From Picochlorum sp. 'celeri' (Eukaryota > Chlorophyta > Trebouxiophyceae): a DNA stretch of 64,000 nucleotides. Shown here one piece after another: positions 1 to 11,253 of this stretch. The notes below the pieces were generated by a model. It worked only from the letters and a program-made list of their open reading frames with translations. It was not told where the DNA came from and did no database searches. The first letter of the stretch is position 1. Every line of letters begins with the position of its first letter. The translations under genes were made by a program, and so were the position numbers. The DNA is taken from the NCBI GenBank assembly GCA_010909725.1, contig JAACMV010000018.1, positions 434,001 to 498,000 on the forward strand, given 5' to 3'.

Positions 1-1416
1 GTCGCAAAAGCCAATGCTGATGTCATCCAAGTCTCTGGACACGACGGAGGAACCGGTGCCTCACCAATCTCTTCCATCAAGCATGCTGGAGGACCTGTCG
101 AGATGGGACTTGCTGAAGTTCACCAGACTCTCACAGCAAACGGACTCAGAGAGCGTGTCAGTCTCCGAGTTGATGGTGGTATGAGAACAGGACGCGACGT
201 CCTCGTCACCGCTGCATTGGGAGGAGACGAGTATGGTTTCGGTACCATTGCCATGATTGCCACTGGATGCATTATGGCCCGCGTGTGCCACACCAATAAC
301 TGCCCAGTCGGTGTTGCATCCCAGAGAGAGGAACTTAGAGCCCGCTTCCCAGGAGTGCCAGAAGATCTGGTCAACTACTTCCACTTTGTAGCCGAAGAAG
401 TGCGCGCTGGATTAGCCTCCATGGGTCTCCGCTCTCTTGATGAGCTTGTCGGCAGAGCTGATTACTTGAAACAGCGAAGCACACCACTTGAAAAGACAAC
501 AGGTCTTGACCTCAGCTTCCTCACCACCTATGCTGGAGAGACAGGATCAAGTATGAAGAGAATCCTGCAGGAAGCACACGACAATGGACCACAGCTCGAT
601 GATGAAATCTTGGCTGATCCAGCCATCCCAGCTGCCATTGAAAACAATGGCTCTGTCACCAAGGATGTGGAGATTGTCAATGTGGATCGCTCAGCCCTCG
701 CTCGTGTTGCCGGAGCTGTCGCTCTCAAGCACGGAGACAGAGGATTCAAGGGAGAGATCGCCATCAACCTCAGAGGATCCGCAGGTCAATCCTTCGGATG
801 CTTCTTGGCTGGCGGCATGCGTGTCAAGCTGGTCGGAGAGGCCAATGACTATGTCGGCAAGGGCATGGCAGGAGGTGAAATCTCCATTGTACCACCAGAG
901 GAATCCACATTCGCCCCAGAAAAGGCATCAATCGTAGGAAACACCTGCTTGTACGGTGCCACTGGAGGAAGACTCTTCGTCGGTGGACGCGCTGGTGAGC
1001 GCTTTGCTGTCAGAAACTCCATGGCAGAGACTGTTGTCGAGGGCACTGGAGATCATTGCTGCGAGTACATGACCGGTGGTGTCGTCGTCGCACTCGGCCC
1101 AGTCGGTCGCAACGTCGGAGCAGGTATGACTGGAGGTCTTGGATACTTCTACGACCCAGAGGGCACCTTCCCAGAAAAGGTCAATGGAGAGATTGTCCAG
1201 ATCCAGCGCATCCAGACAGAGGCCGGAAAGACCCAGCTCAAGACGCTCATCCAGGACCACGTAGACAGAACAGGATCATCCACCGGACGTGCCATCCTCG
1301 ACTCCTTCGACGCTGAGCTGCAAAACTTCTGGCAGGTTGTCCCACCATCCGAGGCCAACACACCAGAGGCCAGCCCAATCGCAGAGGAGGACAGTTCTGT
1401 TGCAGTAGCTGCATAA
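1..1416 (+). CDS. GLU: Ferredoxin-dependent glutamate synthase, C-terminal part (5' end outside window)
   Basis: Fd-GOGAT makes two glutamates from glutamine and 2-oxoglutarate in the plastid, using reduced ferredoxin. The frame is open from base 1. It starts just before the FMN-domain motif [10 protein letters not shown], followed by the IKHAG..E.GLAE.HQTL block. The 3Fe-4S cluster cysteines lie in [15 protein letters not shown], near bases 268-312. The rest is the C-terminal beta-helix (GXGXG) domain, with repeated GG..V..LG and GAGMTGG turns, ending in a short acidic and alanine-rich tail. There is no NADH-binding subunit fused behind it, as expected for the ferredoxin type. A TGTAA motif lies at 1526-1530, about 110 bases after the stop. 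Codons are strongly biased to C-ending and GGA forms, like the histone genes here. Family call is firm; the amidotransferase half is not in view. Confidence 0.96.
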   Translation, partial: VAKANADVIQVSGHDGGTGASPISSIKHAGGPVEMGLAEVHQTLTANGLRERVSLRVDGGMRTGRDVLVTAALGGDEYGFGTIAMIATGCIMARVCHTNNCPVGVASQREELRARFPGVPEDLVNYFHFVAEEVRAGLASMGLRSLDELVGRADYLKQRSTPLEKTTGLDLSFLTTYAGETGSSMKRILQEAHDNGPQLDDEILADPAIPAAIENNGSVTKDVEIVNVDRSALARVAGAVALKHGDRGFKGEIAINLRGSAGQSFGCFLAGGMRVKLVGEANDYVGKGMAGGEISIVPPEESTFAPEKASIVGNTCLYGATGGRLFVGGRAGERFAVRNSMAETVVEGTGDHCCEYMTGGVVVALGPVGRNVGAGMTGGLGYFYDPEGTFPEKVNGEIVQIQRIQTEAGKTQLKTLIQDHVDRTGSSTGRAILDSFDAELQNFWQVVPPSEANTPEASPIAEEDSSVAVAA

Positions 1417-2539
1417 GTAAGTATGCAGCAGCCGCCATCGTCGTCGTGCTCTTCTTCTTTTCCTTCTCCTCTTCCTCCATAGTTGTAATAGTATCGACAT
1501 CGATGAATCAATCAATCAATCAATTTGTAACATACATGTATCAACTTGAGTTGTGCCTAATGCAAGCGTAGTAGTAGTAGACAAGGGCATTCCCATCAAA
1601 GGGCTAGGCCAATGGGAACAAGGGCATCCGGGTGCTGACGAGGACAACAAGATACCGCATGCATACGCCACTCCAAATCTGGCATGCAACAACGGTGCGC
1701 TCCCTCATCCGACATGGATACCCTAGTCCCTCCCCGAAACTCGTCAAAGTTTTTCCAACAATAAAATTTTGATTTCATATTCCACTCAGAGACGATTGAT
1801 ATTTTCAGACAAGGTACGATGAGCAAGACTCGGTCGGATAACACGCCGAGATACGTCCGGACGAGGGTATCCGAACACTACCATTCGGATGCGGCCATGA
1901 ATCGCTTGCATGCGTTACCCATTGGATATATATTTGAAAATCATGATGAATGAGTGCCATTGTGTGATATAATTGAGGAGGAGGGGAGTAAACGTGGTCG
2001 TCGTGGCAGTTGACGTGACCTTGTCCGGTCATGGAGATGGATTGATGGGTAGGGAGGGTTGAGATCGAATCTTCCGTCGTAGTAGGAATCTGACGTGTTC
2101 TAGGGCTAGGATGATGGTGCTGTTGTAGAACAATGTACGGCCCGATTGACCAGTATTCTTCATACATTGTAGATTTGATACATTTTTGGTATTGATTGAT
2201 CCAAGCGCATTGCTGTTTGAAGCGACGTGTCACTCATTGATTGATTGACTGTGTGATTTGTTTCAACTGGTGGTGTTCAATCAGAACTGGAGAGAGCAGA
2301 TCAGATCTATTTGATTGGTAGACGATAGATATATAAGAGTGGTTGATCTATTGGATAGCCGTGTATGGTTGTATTCCTGTCCTGATTGGTGCATTTCAAT
2401 TGCGGACAGTATACATATAATACAACAACAAACAGAGACAACCACAGAAGTGGATCAAGAGAAGAAGAGGAAGAAAGCGGTAGAGTGCGATACGTCATCT
2501 CTGCTGCTGATCTTCGTATAAAACAAAACATTCATTATA
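1417..2539. other. Intergenic: GOGAT 3' UTR and B3-gene promoter
   Basis: The first 120 bases are GOGAT 3' UTR with TGTAA at 1526-1530. A TATA-like box (ATATATAAGA) lies at about 2329-2338, some 200 bases before the B3 start codon. Short open frames here have no recognisable product. Confidence 0.5.
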
Positions 2540-4162
2540 ATGATGATGATGAATACAAACAAGACGGTGGTGACGGGGCAGCATGGGCGTGTGTCTTTGC
2601 AGAATGGTGGGAGCGAGGTGATGGATTTGGTGACGCCAAAGAGTCGAGAGGTTGGATTGTTGGCGAGGAAGAGTGATTCTTCAGTGGATCATTTGGACAG
2701 TTGTGATACAGATGCTGCCGTGTTGGATGATGGTGTGTCTGCAAAGGAGGTGTTGGTGGCCAAGAGGTTGACCAATTCTGATTCATCATCTGGAAGGATT
2801 ATTTTGCCAAGGGTTGCGGTGGAGACGAATATGTCCTTTGTGACGGCACACAGGCATTATGCGTTGCATGTGAAGGATGTGCGTGGTGTGGAGCATGAGT
2901 TTGTGGTGAAATCGTGGGCCAATGGAACAGAACACAGGAGGGTGTTTGTGTTGGAGCAGGTGGGCAAGTTTTTGAAACAGTATCATGTTGGTGTGGGAGA
3001 TACGGTTGGAATTTGCAGAGTGGGAGATGGTTTTGTTGTGGAGGTGAATACGGATGATGTGAAGATGGCAGCCATGAATGGACGGTGCACAGCATCAACA
3101 GCTGTGACTGCATCGCATATGACATCCACGTCGCAGCCAAAATCGGCGGGATCGGGTGGAAAATGCAAGAGGAGTGCTCATTGCTCCAAGGTTGCAGGAC
3201 ACCCTGGATTCTGTTCGGGAAGAAAAGCTTCCACGGGGGTTTCCAACAACAGTTACAAGTCCTCCCAGAGTTATTATTATTCTGGAGAGGATTCTTCGCA
3301 TTTTGGGGTTGATGGAAGTGATTTTACGAGCAGTGATGAGTCTGGGGGCATGACTATGGTGTTTATGACCCAAGATATGGTGAACAGTGAGATGAGCAAG
3401 CTGCCAGATGGGTTGAATAGGCTCATGTATGTGCCATCTCGTGTCAAGATTGTGAAGAAATTGACAGAGTATGATTTGTCGTCGAGACGTATCGTTCTTC
3501 CGGCGGAGCAGGTTGCGCATGGGCTGATTGATGTGAGCCAGAGCGACAAGGCAGACATGTATTATTCATTGGCCACAGTGGATGAGTCTCAGGGATGGCA
3601 ATTCATGGCACTGAGAACCTGGCACAGTGTGACTGGGCGCAAAGGATACTATATTGAGGATAAGGACGATTTGATGAAGTCAAGAGGAGCGAATGCTGGT
3701 GACTATTTGATGATCTATCGTGACAGTATTCATGACCCACCACGGATGGTGTTTTTGGATGGAGAGTCACATCGTGTGAAGAAACCTGTCAATGGTCCTG
3801 ATGCTGCCATCATGTTTTCTGAGTTGCCAGTGTTGTTGTTGCCTCCGGGAGAGAATTCGGATGTTGCTTCGACACACCATGCCTACAGTTTGACCGGAAA
3901 CAAGGGTGTCCGTTTTGGTGAGAGGAGCTGCAACAGGACACATGGATGCACAAAGGCTTTCGGGCATCAAGGATTTTGTTCTGGTCACCGAGGTTTTAAG
4001 AGAAAAGATTTTGACGGACGATATGGAGCATACCTCATGGAACAGCCCTCTGAGGAGGAGGATGACCATGTCTCGTACCACAAGTCTCCTAGATACTGCT
4101 CCGTGTCTACTCCACGGGGAGCCAGTGATCCATTGGTGTCTCTCTTGAATCTTCTGGAGTAG
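2540..4162 (+). CDS. Double B3-domain transcription factor with two Cys-His motifs
   Basis: A 540-residue protein. B3 domains are plant DNA-binding folds of the ABI3/VAL/ARF class. The first B3 spans about residues 72-170 (KRLTNSDSSSGRIILP start, GVGDTVGICR near its end). The second spans about 305-410 (KKLTEYDLSSRRIVLP start, GWQFMALRTWHS, GANAGDYLMIYRD). Each is followed by the same small motif, C-x5-C-x5-H-x3-C, at 209-225 and 464-480, with shared GH.GFCSG residues. Four metal-type ligands suggest zinc binding (inference). The B3-Cys-B3-Cys order suggests internal duplication. The start is the first of four ATG codons in a row; a TATA-like box lies about 200 bases upstream. The B3 assignment is good; the target sequence and pathway cannot be read from sequence. 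Confidence 0.85.
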   Translation: MMMMNTNKTVVTGQHGRVSLQNGGSEVMDLVTPKSREVGLLARKSDSSVDHLDSCDTDAAVLDDGVSAKEVLVAKRLTNSDSSSGRIILPRVAVETNMSFVTAHRHYALHVKDVRGVEHEFVVKSWANGTEHRRVFVLEQVGKFLKQYHVGVGDTVGICRVGDGFVVEVNTDDVKMAAMNGRCTASTAVTASHMTSTSQPKSAGSGGKCKRSAHCSKVAGHPGFCSGRKASTGVSNNSYKSSQSYYYSGEDSSHFGVDGSDFTSSDESGGMTMVFMTQDMVNSEMSKLPDGLNRLMYVPSRVKIVKKLTEYDLSSRRIVLPAEQVAHGLIDVSQSDKADMYYSLATVDESQGWQFMALRTWHSVTGRKGYYIEDKDDLMKSRGANAGDYLMIYRDSIHDPPRMVFLDGESHRVKKPVNGPDAAIMFSELPVLLLPPGENSDVASTHHAYSLTGNKGVRFGERSCNRTHGCTKAFGHQGFCSGHRGFKRKDFDGRYGAYLMEQPSEEEDDHVSYHKSPRYCSVSTPRGASDPLVSLLNLLE

Positions 4163-4715
4163 TGTACAAGTGTGTGTGAACTCTTAAAATGGATCTTGCA
4201 AAGAGAATGGGAACAAACGTTGGACGCATTTTCATCAAACAAACCTTTTTTTCCCCCTTGTTGGTTGAGAACTTGTACTGTATCTGCCAATAGCAGGTAC
4301 ATGCGATAAACAGATGAATCTTTCATGTATACAGCATCGATATTCTGGGAGAGGAAGGAATTGATATGCCGAGGTACACATGCCAAGTTTTGATGATTGA
4401 ATCAGGGCTCTTTTTTCCTTTTGATGGAGCGACAATCACGAAAAATTTCGAGAATGAACACGTAATTTCTTAACGAATTCAGAATGTAAACGCATAGACA
4501 AGTCTTTTTTCAAACGACTCATCGTTCATGTCCCATAAAACAGCAACAAACTGTCAGATGCACTGTACATGTGTGTTGGTTTGTCCAAGACATTTCATGT
4601 GAATGCGCTCAGGCGGACTCTGGACAAGAGTATTCATTCGTTCTTTGATCCATGGTGATTTGAAAGTGTTTCAAATAGACTGGATGGCTCATAAAATATC
4701 GTATAGCACATATTC
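4163..4715. other. Intergenic: B3 3' region and GH5 promoter
   Basis: AT-rich stretch with no gene-like frame, RNA gene or repeat that I can recognise. Confidence 0.4.
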
Positions 4716-6197
4716 ATGGGGTATTCTCGCACTGTTGGCAGCGCTGACACAGACATTCTCCTGCCTCCAGGAGAAACAGCTCGCTCTGTTGGCCCTAGGT
4801 CGACAGTGAATAGCATCAAGAGTTGCTTCTCAACATCAGCGTGGTTTCGATATGCATCCATAGTAGTAGCAGTGCTGTGCCTGTGTATTGCCGGGGTTTT
4901 ATTTTCGTCTTCTCTCAAGGTATTTGACTCCTCCTCTTCCTGCTGGAGGTTTATCACGGCGAATGGAACCGTGTTCATGGATGGAGATAATCCATTCTAT
5001 GTTGTAGGATTCAACATTCATAATTTGATGGAGATTGCTATGCCTCAGATACAAAAGAGCATGGATACTGATGCCCCTGACACTATTGATGGTGTGCTTG
5101 CTCAACTACAACAGGATGGGGTAAATGTCATCCGCGTATTTGCCCACACCACCGATCCCAGATATCCATTTCAAGAATCTCCTGGAGTGTACAACGACGA
5201 TGCGTTTGCGTCGTTGGATTATATTCTCGCATCGTGCAAAAAACATGGCATTAGGGTCATCTTGAGCATGACAGACTCCTGGAAATATCGAGGAGGTGTG
5301 CAAGAGTTCATCGATTTCAGCGAAACTGCACCCCCTAGACCAGAGAAATATCCACCTCCTATCAATGTCGATGACGACTTTGACTATTCGCGCATGACAA
5401 GGGCGCAGGAAGATTATGAAAAGCAACGGATGATGCTCTTCTTCTCAGATGAGGGAACACAAAGGCTGTACAAGAATCATCTTGACACAATCCTACGACG
5501 CAAAAACACAATAACAGGAATCCAGTACAAGGACGATCCGACCATATTTTCTCTGAGCTTGATAAACGAAATGAGATGCGAAGGTTCACCAGCAACTTCC
5601 ACGTGTCCTGAGGCTGTGCAAGCTTGGATATCAGATGTGGTGGAGCATGTTCGATCAATTGATACCCAACATATGCTCACAATCGGTGAAGAAGGTTTCT
5701 ACTCGTCAACAAAAGCACGGAGAAAATACAATCCAGCAAACTGGGCAGAAAGCAGTGGCCAAGATTTCATTAGAGACCATCAAGCCCATCCAGGAATATC
5801 CTATGCATCAATCCACATCTGGCCATCCACGTGGCAGTCCGATGACGACGTGGCTTCCTCAGACTTTACAGTAGAAGATTGGATTTCATCCCACATGGAA
5901 GATGCGCGTAACGTGCTGCAGAAACCTCTTTTGATCGAGGAGTTTGGATATCCAATTTCATCATCATCTGCTGACAGAGCCAAGGACATTCAGAACCTTC
6001 GCAAGCCCATCGTTGATCTCGTGTACGCATACGTGAACCAATCTATACACGAAGGGAATTCTTTACAGGGTAGTCTGTTGTGGGAGTATTCATTACGCAT
6101 GTACAAGGGCGCTGCCATGAATCACTATGGCATCTCAAGAGGCTCTACAACATACAACCTAATGAAGCAGCACGCGCATTCAATTCGACACATGTAA
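4716..6197 (+). CDS. Membrane-anchored GH5 endo-beta-1,4-mannanase-like hydrolase
   Basis: A 493-residue protein with a cytosolic tail, one membrane helix at about residues 46-66 and a lumenal or extracellular GH5 catalytic domain (about 80-490), so a type II membrane protein. GH5 hallmarks are present. The acid/base is E285 in LINEMR (the NE pair), the nucleophile is E409 in LLIEEFGYP, and an H-x-W motif lies at 367-369. The opening block (F...NG..F..DG.PFY.VGFN) and the layout fit GH5 subfamily 7 mannan endo-mannosidases. Expected reaction: cleavage of internal beta-1,4-mannosyl bonds. Substrate is inferred from family; another beta-mannan or glucan is possible. The last codon is Met followed by TAA, so a TGTAA motif overlaps the stop and none follows nearby. 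Confidence 0.85.
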   Translation: MGYSRTVGSADTDILLPPGETARSVGPRSTVNSIKSCFSTSAWFRYASIVVAVLCLCIAGVLFSSSLKVFDSSSSCWRFITANGTVFMDGDNPFYVVGFNIHNLMEIAMPQIQKSMDTDAPDTIDGVLAQLQQDGVNVIRVFAHTTDPRYPFQESPGVYNDDAFASLDYILASCKKHGIRVILSMTDSWKYRGGVQEFIDFSETAPPRPEKYPPPINVDDDFDYSRMTRAQEDYEKQRMMLFFSDEGTQRLYKNHLDTILRRKNTITGIQYKDDPTIFSLSLINEMRCEGSPATSTCPEAVQAWISDVVEHVRSIDTQHMLTIGEEGFYSSTKARRKYNPANWAESSGQDFIRDHQAHPGISYASIHIWPSTWQSDDDVASSDFTVEDWISSHMEDARNVLQKPLLIEEFGYPISSSSADRAKDIQNLRKPIVDLVYAYVNQSIHEGNSLQGSLLWEYSLRMYKGAAMNHYGISRGSTTYNLMKQHAHSIRHM

Positions 6198-6375
6198 TTC
6201 AAAAATGCTTTTTACATCCTTTTTTGCATAATTTCGAAGAATAATCATGTACTGTATATGAATGAATCAACTCGATCAACTCAATCAAGGTGGAAAAAAA
6301 GGAAAGAATCATATTCAAAGCAGATATGCTATTCGTTCAAGAAAAAATCGTCTGTATTATCGTGCATGTTCATTC

Positions 6376-7362
6376 TCAGCAAGATCCTGGTACGACAGCT
6401 TCTTGCTGCTGCTCCTCCTGCTGCTTCTGTGCCATGTATTCGGCATACTCTTCATGAGATACAAAGCGTCCCTTAATTCGTGGACGGATCTCTGCATACG
6501 CCTTCCTGGATTGGTATCGAATAGTCTTCTGGAAGCATCTTCTAGCACGTTTTGCTCTGTATCGAGCCACACGCTCCTCTCTTGTAAGCTCTGGTTCATC
6601 AACCATGTGTGCAGAGATGTGCTGTTGTGCATTCTGATGATTTGCCATGGTGCGTCTCGTCAACCTACGAGATCTTGATCCCACACGACGTGGCGTCACA
6701 TAAAAGTCGGCATCATCGTTATCATCCTCCTCGTCTTCCAAGAATGAAGAATACTCAAAATCATCATCATCATTATAAGCTCCCTGCACTGCACGTCTCC
6801 TCTTCTCCCCTCTCATCTCCTCTTCTTGCTTCTCCTCCACCACAGGCGCATCAACATCAATAAATGTCAAAGGCTCCACTTCTCCTTCCAAGCAAGGAAC
6901 CATCTGTGGCACCATCACATGCTCTTCATTCATCTCAGGCATCACATCATGCTGGCTCATCTTACTAGACTTGATAAACACATTGTCCTGGGGCACCATA
7001 TCTGTTGCCTGTGGCACAACTCCGAACGCAGCATCATCAGGCAAGCAGGAGAACAAGTCATCAAACTGACCCAGGTCTTCCGTCTTCATACTTGGCATAT
7101 CCACCTCTGGAAACAACACATCAGAAGAGAAGAGGTCATCCTGCCCTCCCAACTGAGGCACAACAGCAACATCATCGAACGATGTTCCAGATACCTGAGT
7201 CTTGTACACAGTATCAATTCTCTGTCTCACATGCTTTGCTCCAAGGGGGTTGGCATGGTGCTCTTCATCACACACTTGGCACAAGTACGCATCGTCATTC
7301 ACGCAGTACATTGTAGCTCTGCTGTCTTCGCATTTCGCGCACATAATCATGTTGTCAATCAT
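6376..7362 (-). CDS. CONSTANS-like protein: one B-box and a CCT domain
   Basis: A 328-residue protein. One B-box zinc finger lies at residues 8-44, with ligands C8, C11, C20, C28, C31, H36 and H44. This close match to plant BBX proteins includes YLC..CD and H..NPL. The CCT domain lies at about 261-303 ([27 protein letters not shown]). Between them is an acidic low-complexity region. The C-terminus is glutamine and glutamate rich. In plants and Chlamydomonas such proteins link light and the clock to gene control, binding DNA through CCT with NF-Y partners. That role here is inference. It is divergently arranged with CCT8, about 700 bp away. Confidence 0.93.
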   Translation of the reverse strand: MIDNMIMCAKCEDSRATMYCVNDDAYLCQVCDEEHHANPLGAKHVRQRIDTVYKTQVSGTSFDDVAVVPQLGGQDDLFSSDVLFPEVDMPSMKTEDLGQFDDLFSCLPDDAAFGVVPQATDMVPQDNVFIKSSKMSQHDVMPEMNEEHVMVPQMVPCLEGEVEPLTFIDVDAPVVEEKQEEEMRGEKRRRAVQGAYNDDDDFEYSSFLEDEEDDNDDADFYVTPRRVGSRSRRLTRRTMANHQNAQQHISAHMVDEPELTREERVARYRAKRARRCFQKTIRYQSRKAYAEIRPRIKGRFVSHEEYAEYMAQKQQEEQQQEAVVPGSC

Positions 7363-8075
7363 CGTGCTGAATATAACAGTCGTATCCTACAACCGGCAAG
7401 GATGTCTTCCCCAAGAGTTTCGATCAAGGATACGCAACGTGCACGAGTCCAATGCTATAGCCGCCGCAACAAACGTATTCTGCAGATAATTATAAACGTA
7501 TCGAGCATGAGAATAACGCCAACAAGGTTGATATATTTCCAAAACGGCGTCGACGACGTGTCCGTCTGACACGTCCCGGAGGACGACACTACGTACCGTT
7601 GCTGAGAATTGGGCTGAAAAAAAAAATTAAATGAAATATCGGACACGCACGAGAACGTTTCCGAAGACAATAATCGCATTAAATTAAGAGAGCACAGGAG
7701 GCTTATCCTCTCCTAAGACAAACTCTCTACTATTTGGTACTGCGATGATGAATGAAGGTACTGCGAGAACAGGATCCCGAAATACTTTGTCTCTTGAACA
7801 TGGAGACGACGGTGTTTGAAAGACACACGAGTACTGGCGATCGCATGCCTGAGGGCGCATTATTGGTCTATTATATGAAAGTTTTCAATCATAAAATAGG
7901 TCAGTACTACCATATTTAGCCATACAAAGGACAAAGAGCGGTAGCTTTTCGATACACAGTCTATTCCATTGTCGATCAGAAAAAACAAACACTGTGTCTC
8001 GCTCCTTCTCTGTTGCTGTGCTAGTGCTATACTAAACATTTGATACCAATAACAAAGTAGATACGTATATAGACT
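7363..8075. other. Intergenic: divergent promoter region, BBX(-)/CCT8(+)
   Basis: Shared upstream region of two divergent genes. I see no tRNA, snRNA or repeat that I can support. The segment near 7830-7900 has a loose resemblance to U4 snRNA that I rejected. Confidence 0.4.
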
Positions 8076-9731
8076 ATGGCTGGTTCAATGGCGGCAGGAA
8101 GTGGGGGCTTGCCGTATGGTTTGCAAGCCATGCTCAAAGAGGGGTACAAGCACCTGTCTGGGTTGGAAGAAGCTGTGTTGAAGAATATAGAAGCATGCAA
8201 GCAGTTGACTATGATTACGAGGACATCGATGGGTCCTAATGGGATGAATAAGCTGGTGATTAATCATCTGGACAAGATTTTTCTGACGAGTGATGCTTGT
8301 ACAATTGTAAATGAGTTGGAAGTGCAGCACCCGGCGGCGAAAATGCTGGCGATGGCTGCGGCTGCTCAGCAGCAAGAGATTGGAGATGGGACGAACTTTG
8401 TCTTGTCGTTGGCAGGGGAGCTGTTGAAGAGGGCAGAGGATTTGCTGCGGGATGGGCTGCATCCAGTAGAGATTGCAGATGGATATAGCAAGGCTGGAGA
8501 GCTGGCGCTGGAGATGTTGGATGATATGGTGGTGAGTGGAACGGACGTGGTAGATTTGAAGAATGTAGATGATGTTGTGAGAAGGATTACTGGGTGCATG
8601 TCGAGCAAATTGCATGGGTATGAGAAGATTTTGGCACCGTTGGTGGCAGAAGCGTGTGTGTCCGTGTTGCCGAAGAATGAGAAGAATTTCAGCGTTGATA
8701 ATGTTCGAGTAGTGAAGATTCAAGGTGGTAGCGTTCATGATTCGACGGTAATTAAAGGTTTGGTGCTCAAGCGGGGTGTGGAGGGGACGGTGAAGCATGT
8801 TGAGAATGCCAAGGTGGCTGTGTTTGCTCAAGGTGTGGATACGTTAGGGACGGAGACCAAGGGTACAGTGTTGATTAAGAGTGCTGATGAGTTGGAAAAG
8901 TATTCACAGGGCGAAGAAGACAAGGTAGAAAAGGCAATACAGGAGCTTGTGGATGCTGGGGTGAATGTGGTGGTGTCTGGAGGATCCTTTGGGGAGATGG
9001 CGCTTCATTTCCTCGAGAGGTTTGGATTGATGGCAATAAAAATTCCATCGAAATTTGATCTTAGAAGGTTTTCGAGGGCCACTGGTGCCCCAGCTCTGGT
9101 GAGCTTGGGAACTCCAAAAGAAGATGAGATTGGCTTTGCCAAATCATTACGAGTGCAAGAGATTGGAGGCACGCCTTGCCTGGTACTGGAGCAGGCCGCC
9201 ACAAAAAGTGCGATTTCTACCATCGTATTGCGTGGTGCTACCACGCAAGCGTTGGACGACGTAGAAAGGGCTGTTGATGGAGGAATCAATGCATTCAGAG
9301 CGCTCACTCGTGATGCACGCGCTGTCCCAGCAGGTGGCGCGACCGAAATCGCGTTAGCAAGTCGAATCATAGACCTCGGTCAGAAAGAAAAAGGTCTGGA
9401 TCAATATGCGATCACTCAATTCGGACATGCTTTGGAAGTTATTCCAAGAACCATTGCAGAAAATAGTGGCCTGGATGCCACTGATGCTATCGCAGCACTG
9501 TATGCAGCTCATGCAGAGGGCCACAATAGAGATGGTTTGGATATTCTCACTGGAAAAACAAAGGATCTGGGCGAGTCTGAGTCTATCTTTGATTTGTACG
9601 TGGCAAAATGGTGGGGCATGAAGTTGGCTGTCGACGCTGCAACAACGGTGCTGCGTGTCGATCAAATCATCATGAGCAGGCCTGCTGGGGGACCTCGTGC
9701 ACCACAGGGTGGATCATTTGACGAAGATTAG
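8076..9731 (+). CDS. CCT8: Chaperonin TRiC/CCT subunit theta
   Basis: A 551-residue group II chaperonin subunit; eight paralogous subunits form the cytosolic ring that folds actin, tubulin and other proteins using ATP. The N-terminus (GLPYGLQAMLKEG.KHLSGL.EAVLKNI.ACKQL) is diagnostic for theta rather than the other subunits. ATP-binding motifs are present: TSMGPNGMNK, the GDGTN loop and the later GG.TEIALA block. Length matches the family (about 545-555). No intron is needed. The tail is Gly/Pro-rich. Confident call. Confidence 0.97.
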   Translation: MAGSMAAGSGGLPYGLQAMLKEGYKHLSGLEEAVLKNIEACKQLTMITRTSMGPNGMNKLVINHLDKIFLTSDACTIVNELEVQHPAAKMLAMAAAAQQQEIGDGTNFVLSLAGELLKRAEDLLRDGLHPVEIADGYSKAGELALEMLDDMVVSGTDVVDLKNVDDVVRRITGCMSSKLHGYEKILAPLVAEACVSVLPKNEKNFSVDNVRVVKIQGGSVHDSTVIKGLVLKRGVEGTVKHVENAKVAVFAQGVDTLGTETKGTVLIKSADELEKYSQGEEDKVEKAIQELVDAGVNVVVSGGSFGEMALHFLERFGLMAIKIPSKFDLRRFSRATGAPALVSLGTPKEDEIGFAKSLRVQEIGGTPCLVLEQAATKSAISTIVLRGATTQALDDVERAVDGGINAFRALTRDARAVPAGGATEIALASRIIDLGQKEKGLDQYAITQFGHALEVIPRTIAENSGLDATDAIAALYAAHAEGHNRDGLDILTGKTKDLGESESIFDLYVAKWWGMKLAVDAATTVLRVDQIIMSRPAGGPRAPQGGSFDED

Positions 9732-10005
9732 GCGGATGGTATGCGTAACACTTGCATGCGCCATTCATCATAGAGCACCATGTAACTGGATCGGTACCAC
9801 AAGAAGCGCCTCCTCTGCTGAGGAGAGATGCTGCCTCCATTCGACCGCATCGAATCGTCCTCATAGACTCACAGCACGCCCCACAGAAGGGCATTAAAAA
9901 ATATTATATTCAAACAGGTTAAATATCCTTGCGGTCGACTACCCGTTTGGTCCTGTTTCTCAGTAACACATACAAAAGAAAGACTTTGTCGCCCAATCAA
10001 CAAAG

Positions 10006-11156
10006 ATGCCTTCCGCCGCCAAGCTTGTTGCCAAGGAGGAGGTACGCCTGTGTTCATAGTGTTTTATTGGACGATATAAATGCCATGATGAGTGAAACAT
10101 GGCGAATCCGTGGATGACTGAGACGGAGGAATGTGTGCCGCCGCTTCGCCTGCGGCACCCTTGTTCCATGAATTGAATCCCATCCGTTGATGTAGTGCAT
10201 TTCAATGACAATATTCTGATGCTATATTGTGCTCTATACTGCAGTATGACAGGAAGCTGTGCCATTTGATGGACACGCACACCAAGTGCTTCCTTGTGCA
10301 CGCTGACAACGTCGGATCCAAGCAGTTCATGCAGATCCGTGCTGCTATCCGTGACAACTCCACTGTTTTGATGGGAAAGAACACAATGGTTCGCCGTTGC
10401 ATCCGATCCTACGTGGAGCGCACTGGAAATGAGCAGTGGGGAGGACTGGTGGAGCACATTCAGGGAAATGTTGGTTTGATCTTCACCCAGGGTGAGCTCA
10501 CAGAAGTCAAGGACGCCATTTCAGAGTTCAAGGTTGGAGCTCCAGCAAAGGTGGGAACCGTTGCTCCAAGCAGTGTTACCATCCCAGCCGGAAACACTGG
10601 AATGGATCCCTCTCAGACATCCTTCTTCCAGGTCCTCAACATCCCAACCAAGATTACCAAGGGTACGATTGAGATTACAGCAGATATTCAGGTGGTGACT
10701 GAGGGAGAAAAGGTGGGAGCCTCCGAGGCAACACTTCTCTCCAAGCTCGGAATCAAGCCATTCTCCTACGGTCTTGTGGTGCAAAAGGTCTACGAGGATG
10801 GAGACATCTATGACGCCTCCGTGTTGGATATCACTGACGATCAGTTGAGCGATGTTATTGGTGCTGGAGTCCAGAGAATTGCCGCCCTTTGCAAGCAGAC
10901 TGGAGTGCCATCTCTTGCCTCTGCTCCTCACTCCATCATCGATGGATACAAGAACCTCTTGGCCATTGCTGTGTCTACAGAATACAGCTTCCCATTGGCT
11001 GACAAGGTTAAGGACGTACTTGCCAACCCAGAAGCATTCGCTGCTGCTGCCGCCGCTGCCGCCCCTGCTGGTGGAGATGCTGCCGCTGCTGCTCCAGCTG
11101 CTGCTGAGGAGGAAGAAGAGGAAGACGAAGACATGGGCTTCTCTCTCTTTGACTAA
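10006..11156 (+). CDS. RPLP0: 60S acidic ribosomal protein P0
   Basis: P0 anchors the ribosomal stalk that recruits translation factors. Exon 1 is 10006-10041 (12 codons), the intron is 10042-10244 (203 bp, GTACGC...CTGCAG), and exon 2 is 10245-11156, giving 315 residues. Motifs: CFLVHADNVGSKQ, the rRNA-binding block VLMGKNTM.RR.IR, and the C-terminal Ala-rich hinge leading to the acidic tail ending MGFSLFD, the conserved stalk peptide. Codon bias is that of a highly expressed gene. TGTAA lies at 11183-11187. The intron is longer than most in this window. Confidence 0.97.
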
Positions 11157-11253
11157 TCCATTACATATATGAAGCATTCGATTGTAATAGATTATTTACA
11201 AGTATACAGGAAAAAACTCGTAAGAGAGACTGAAACAATGTACACGAAATTTG

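Noticed and set aside
6826..7569. 247-codon plus-strand frame over the CONSTANS-like gene
   Set aside because: Antisense shadow; B-box and CCT are on the minus strand.
7830..7910. Segment loosely like U4 snRNA (GCGCATTATTGG and GAAAGTTTTC)
   Set aside because: The 5' stem and k-turn bases do not fit and no Sm site follows; likely chance.
8085..8831. 248-codon minus-strand frame over CCT8
   Set aside because: Antisense shadow rich in His/Gln/Leu; CCT8 is certain.
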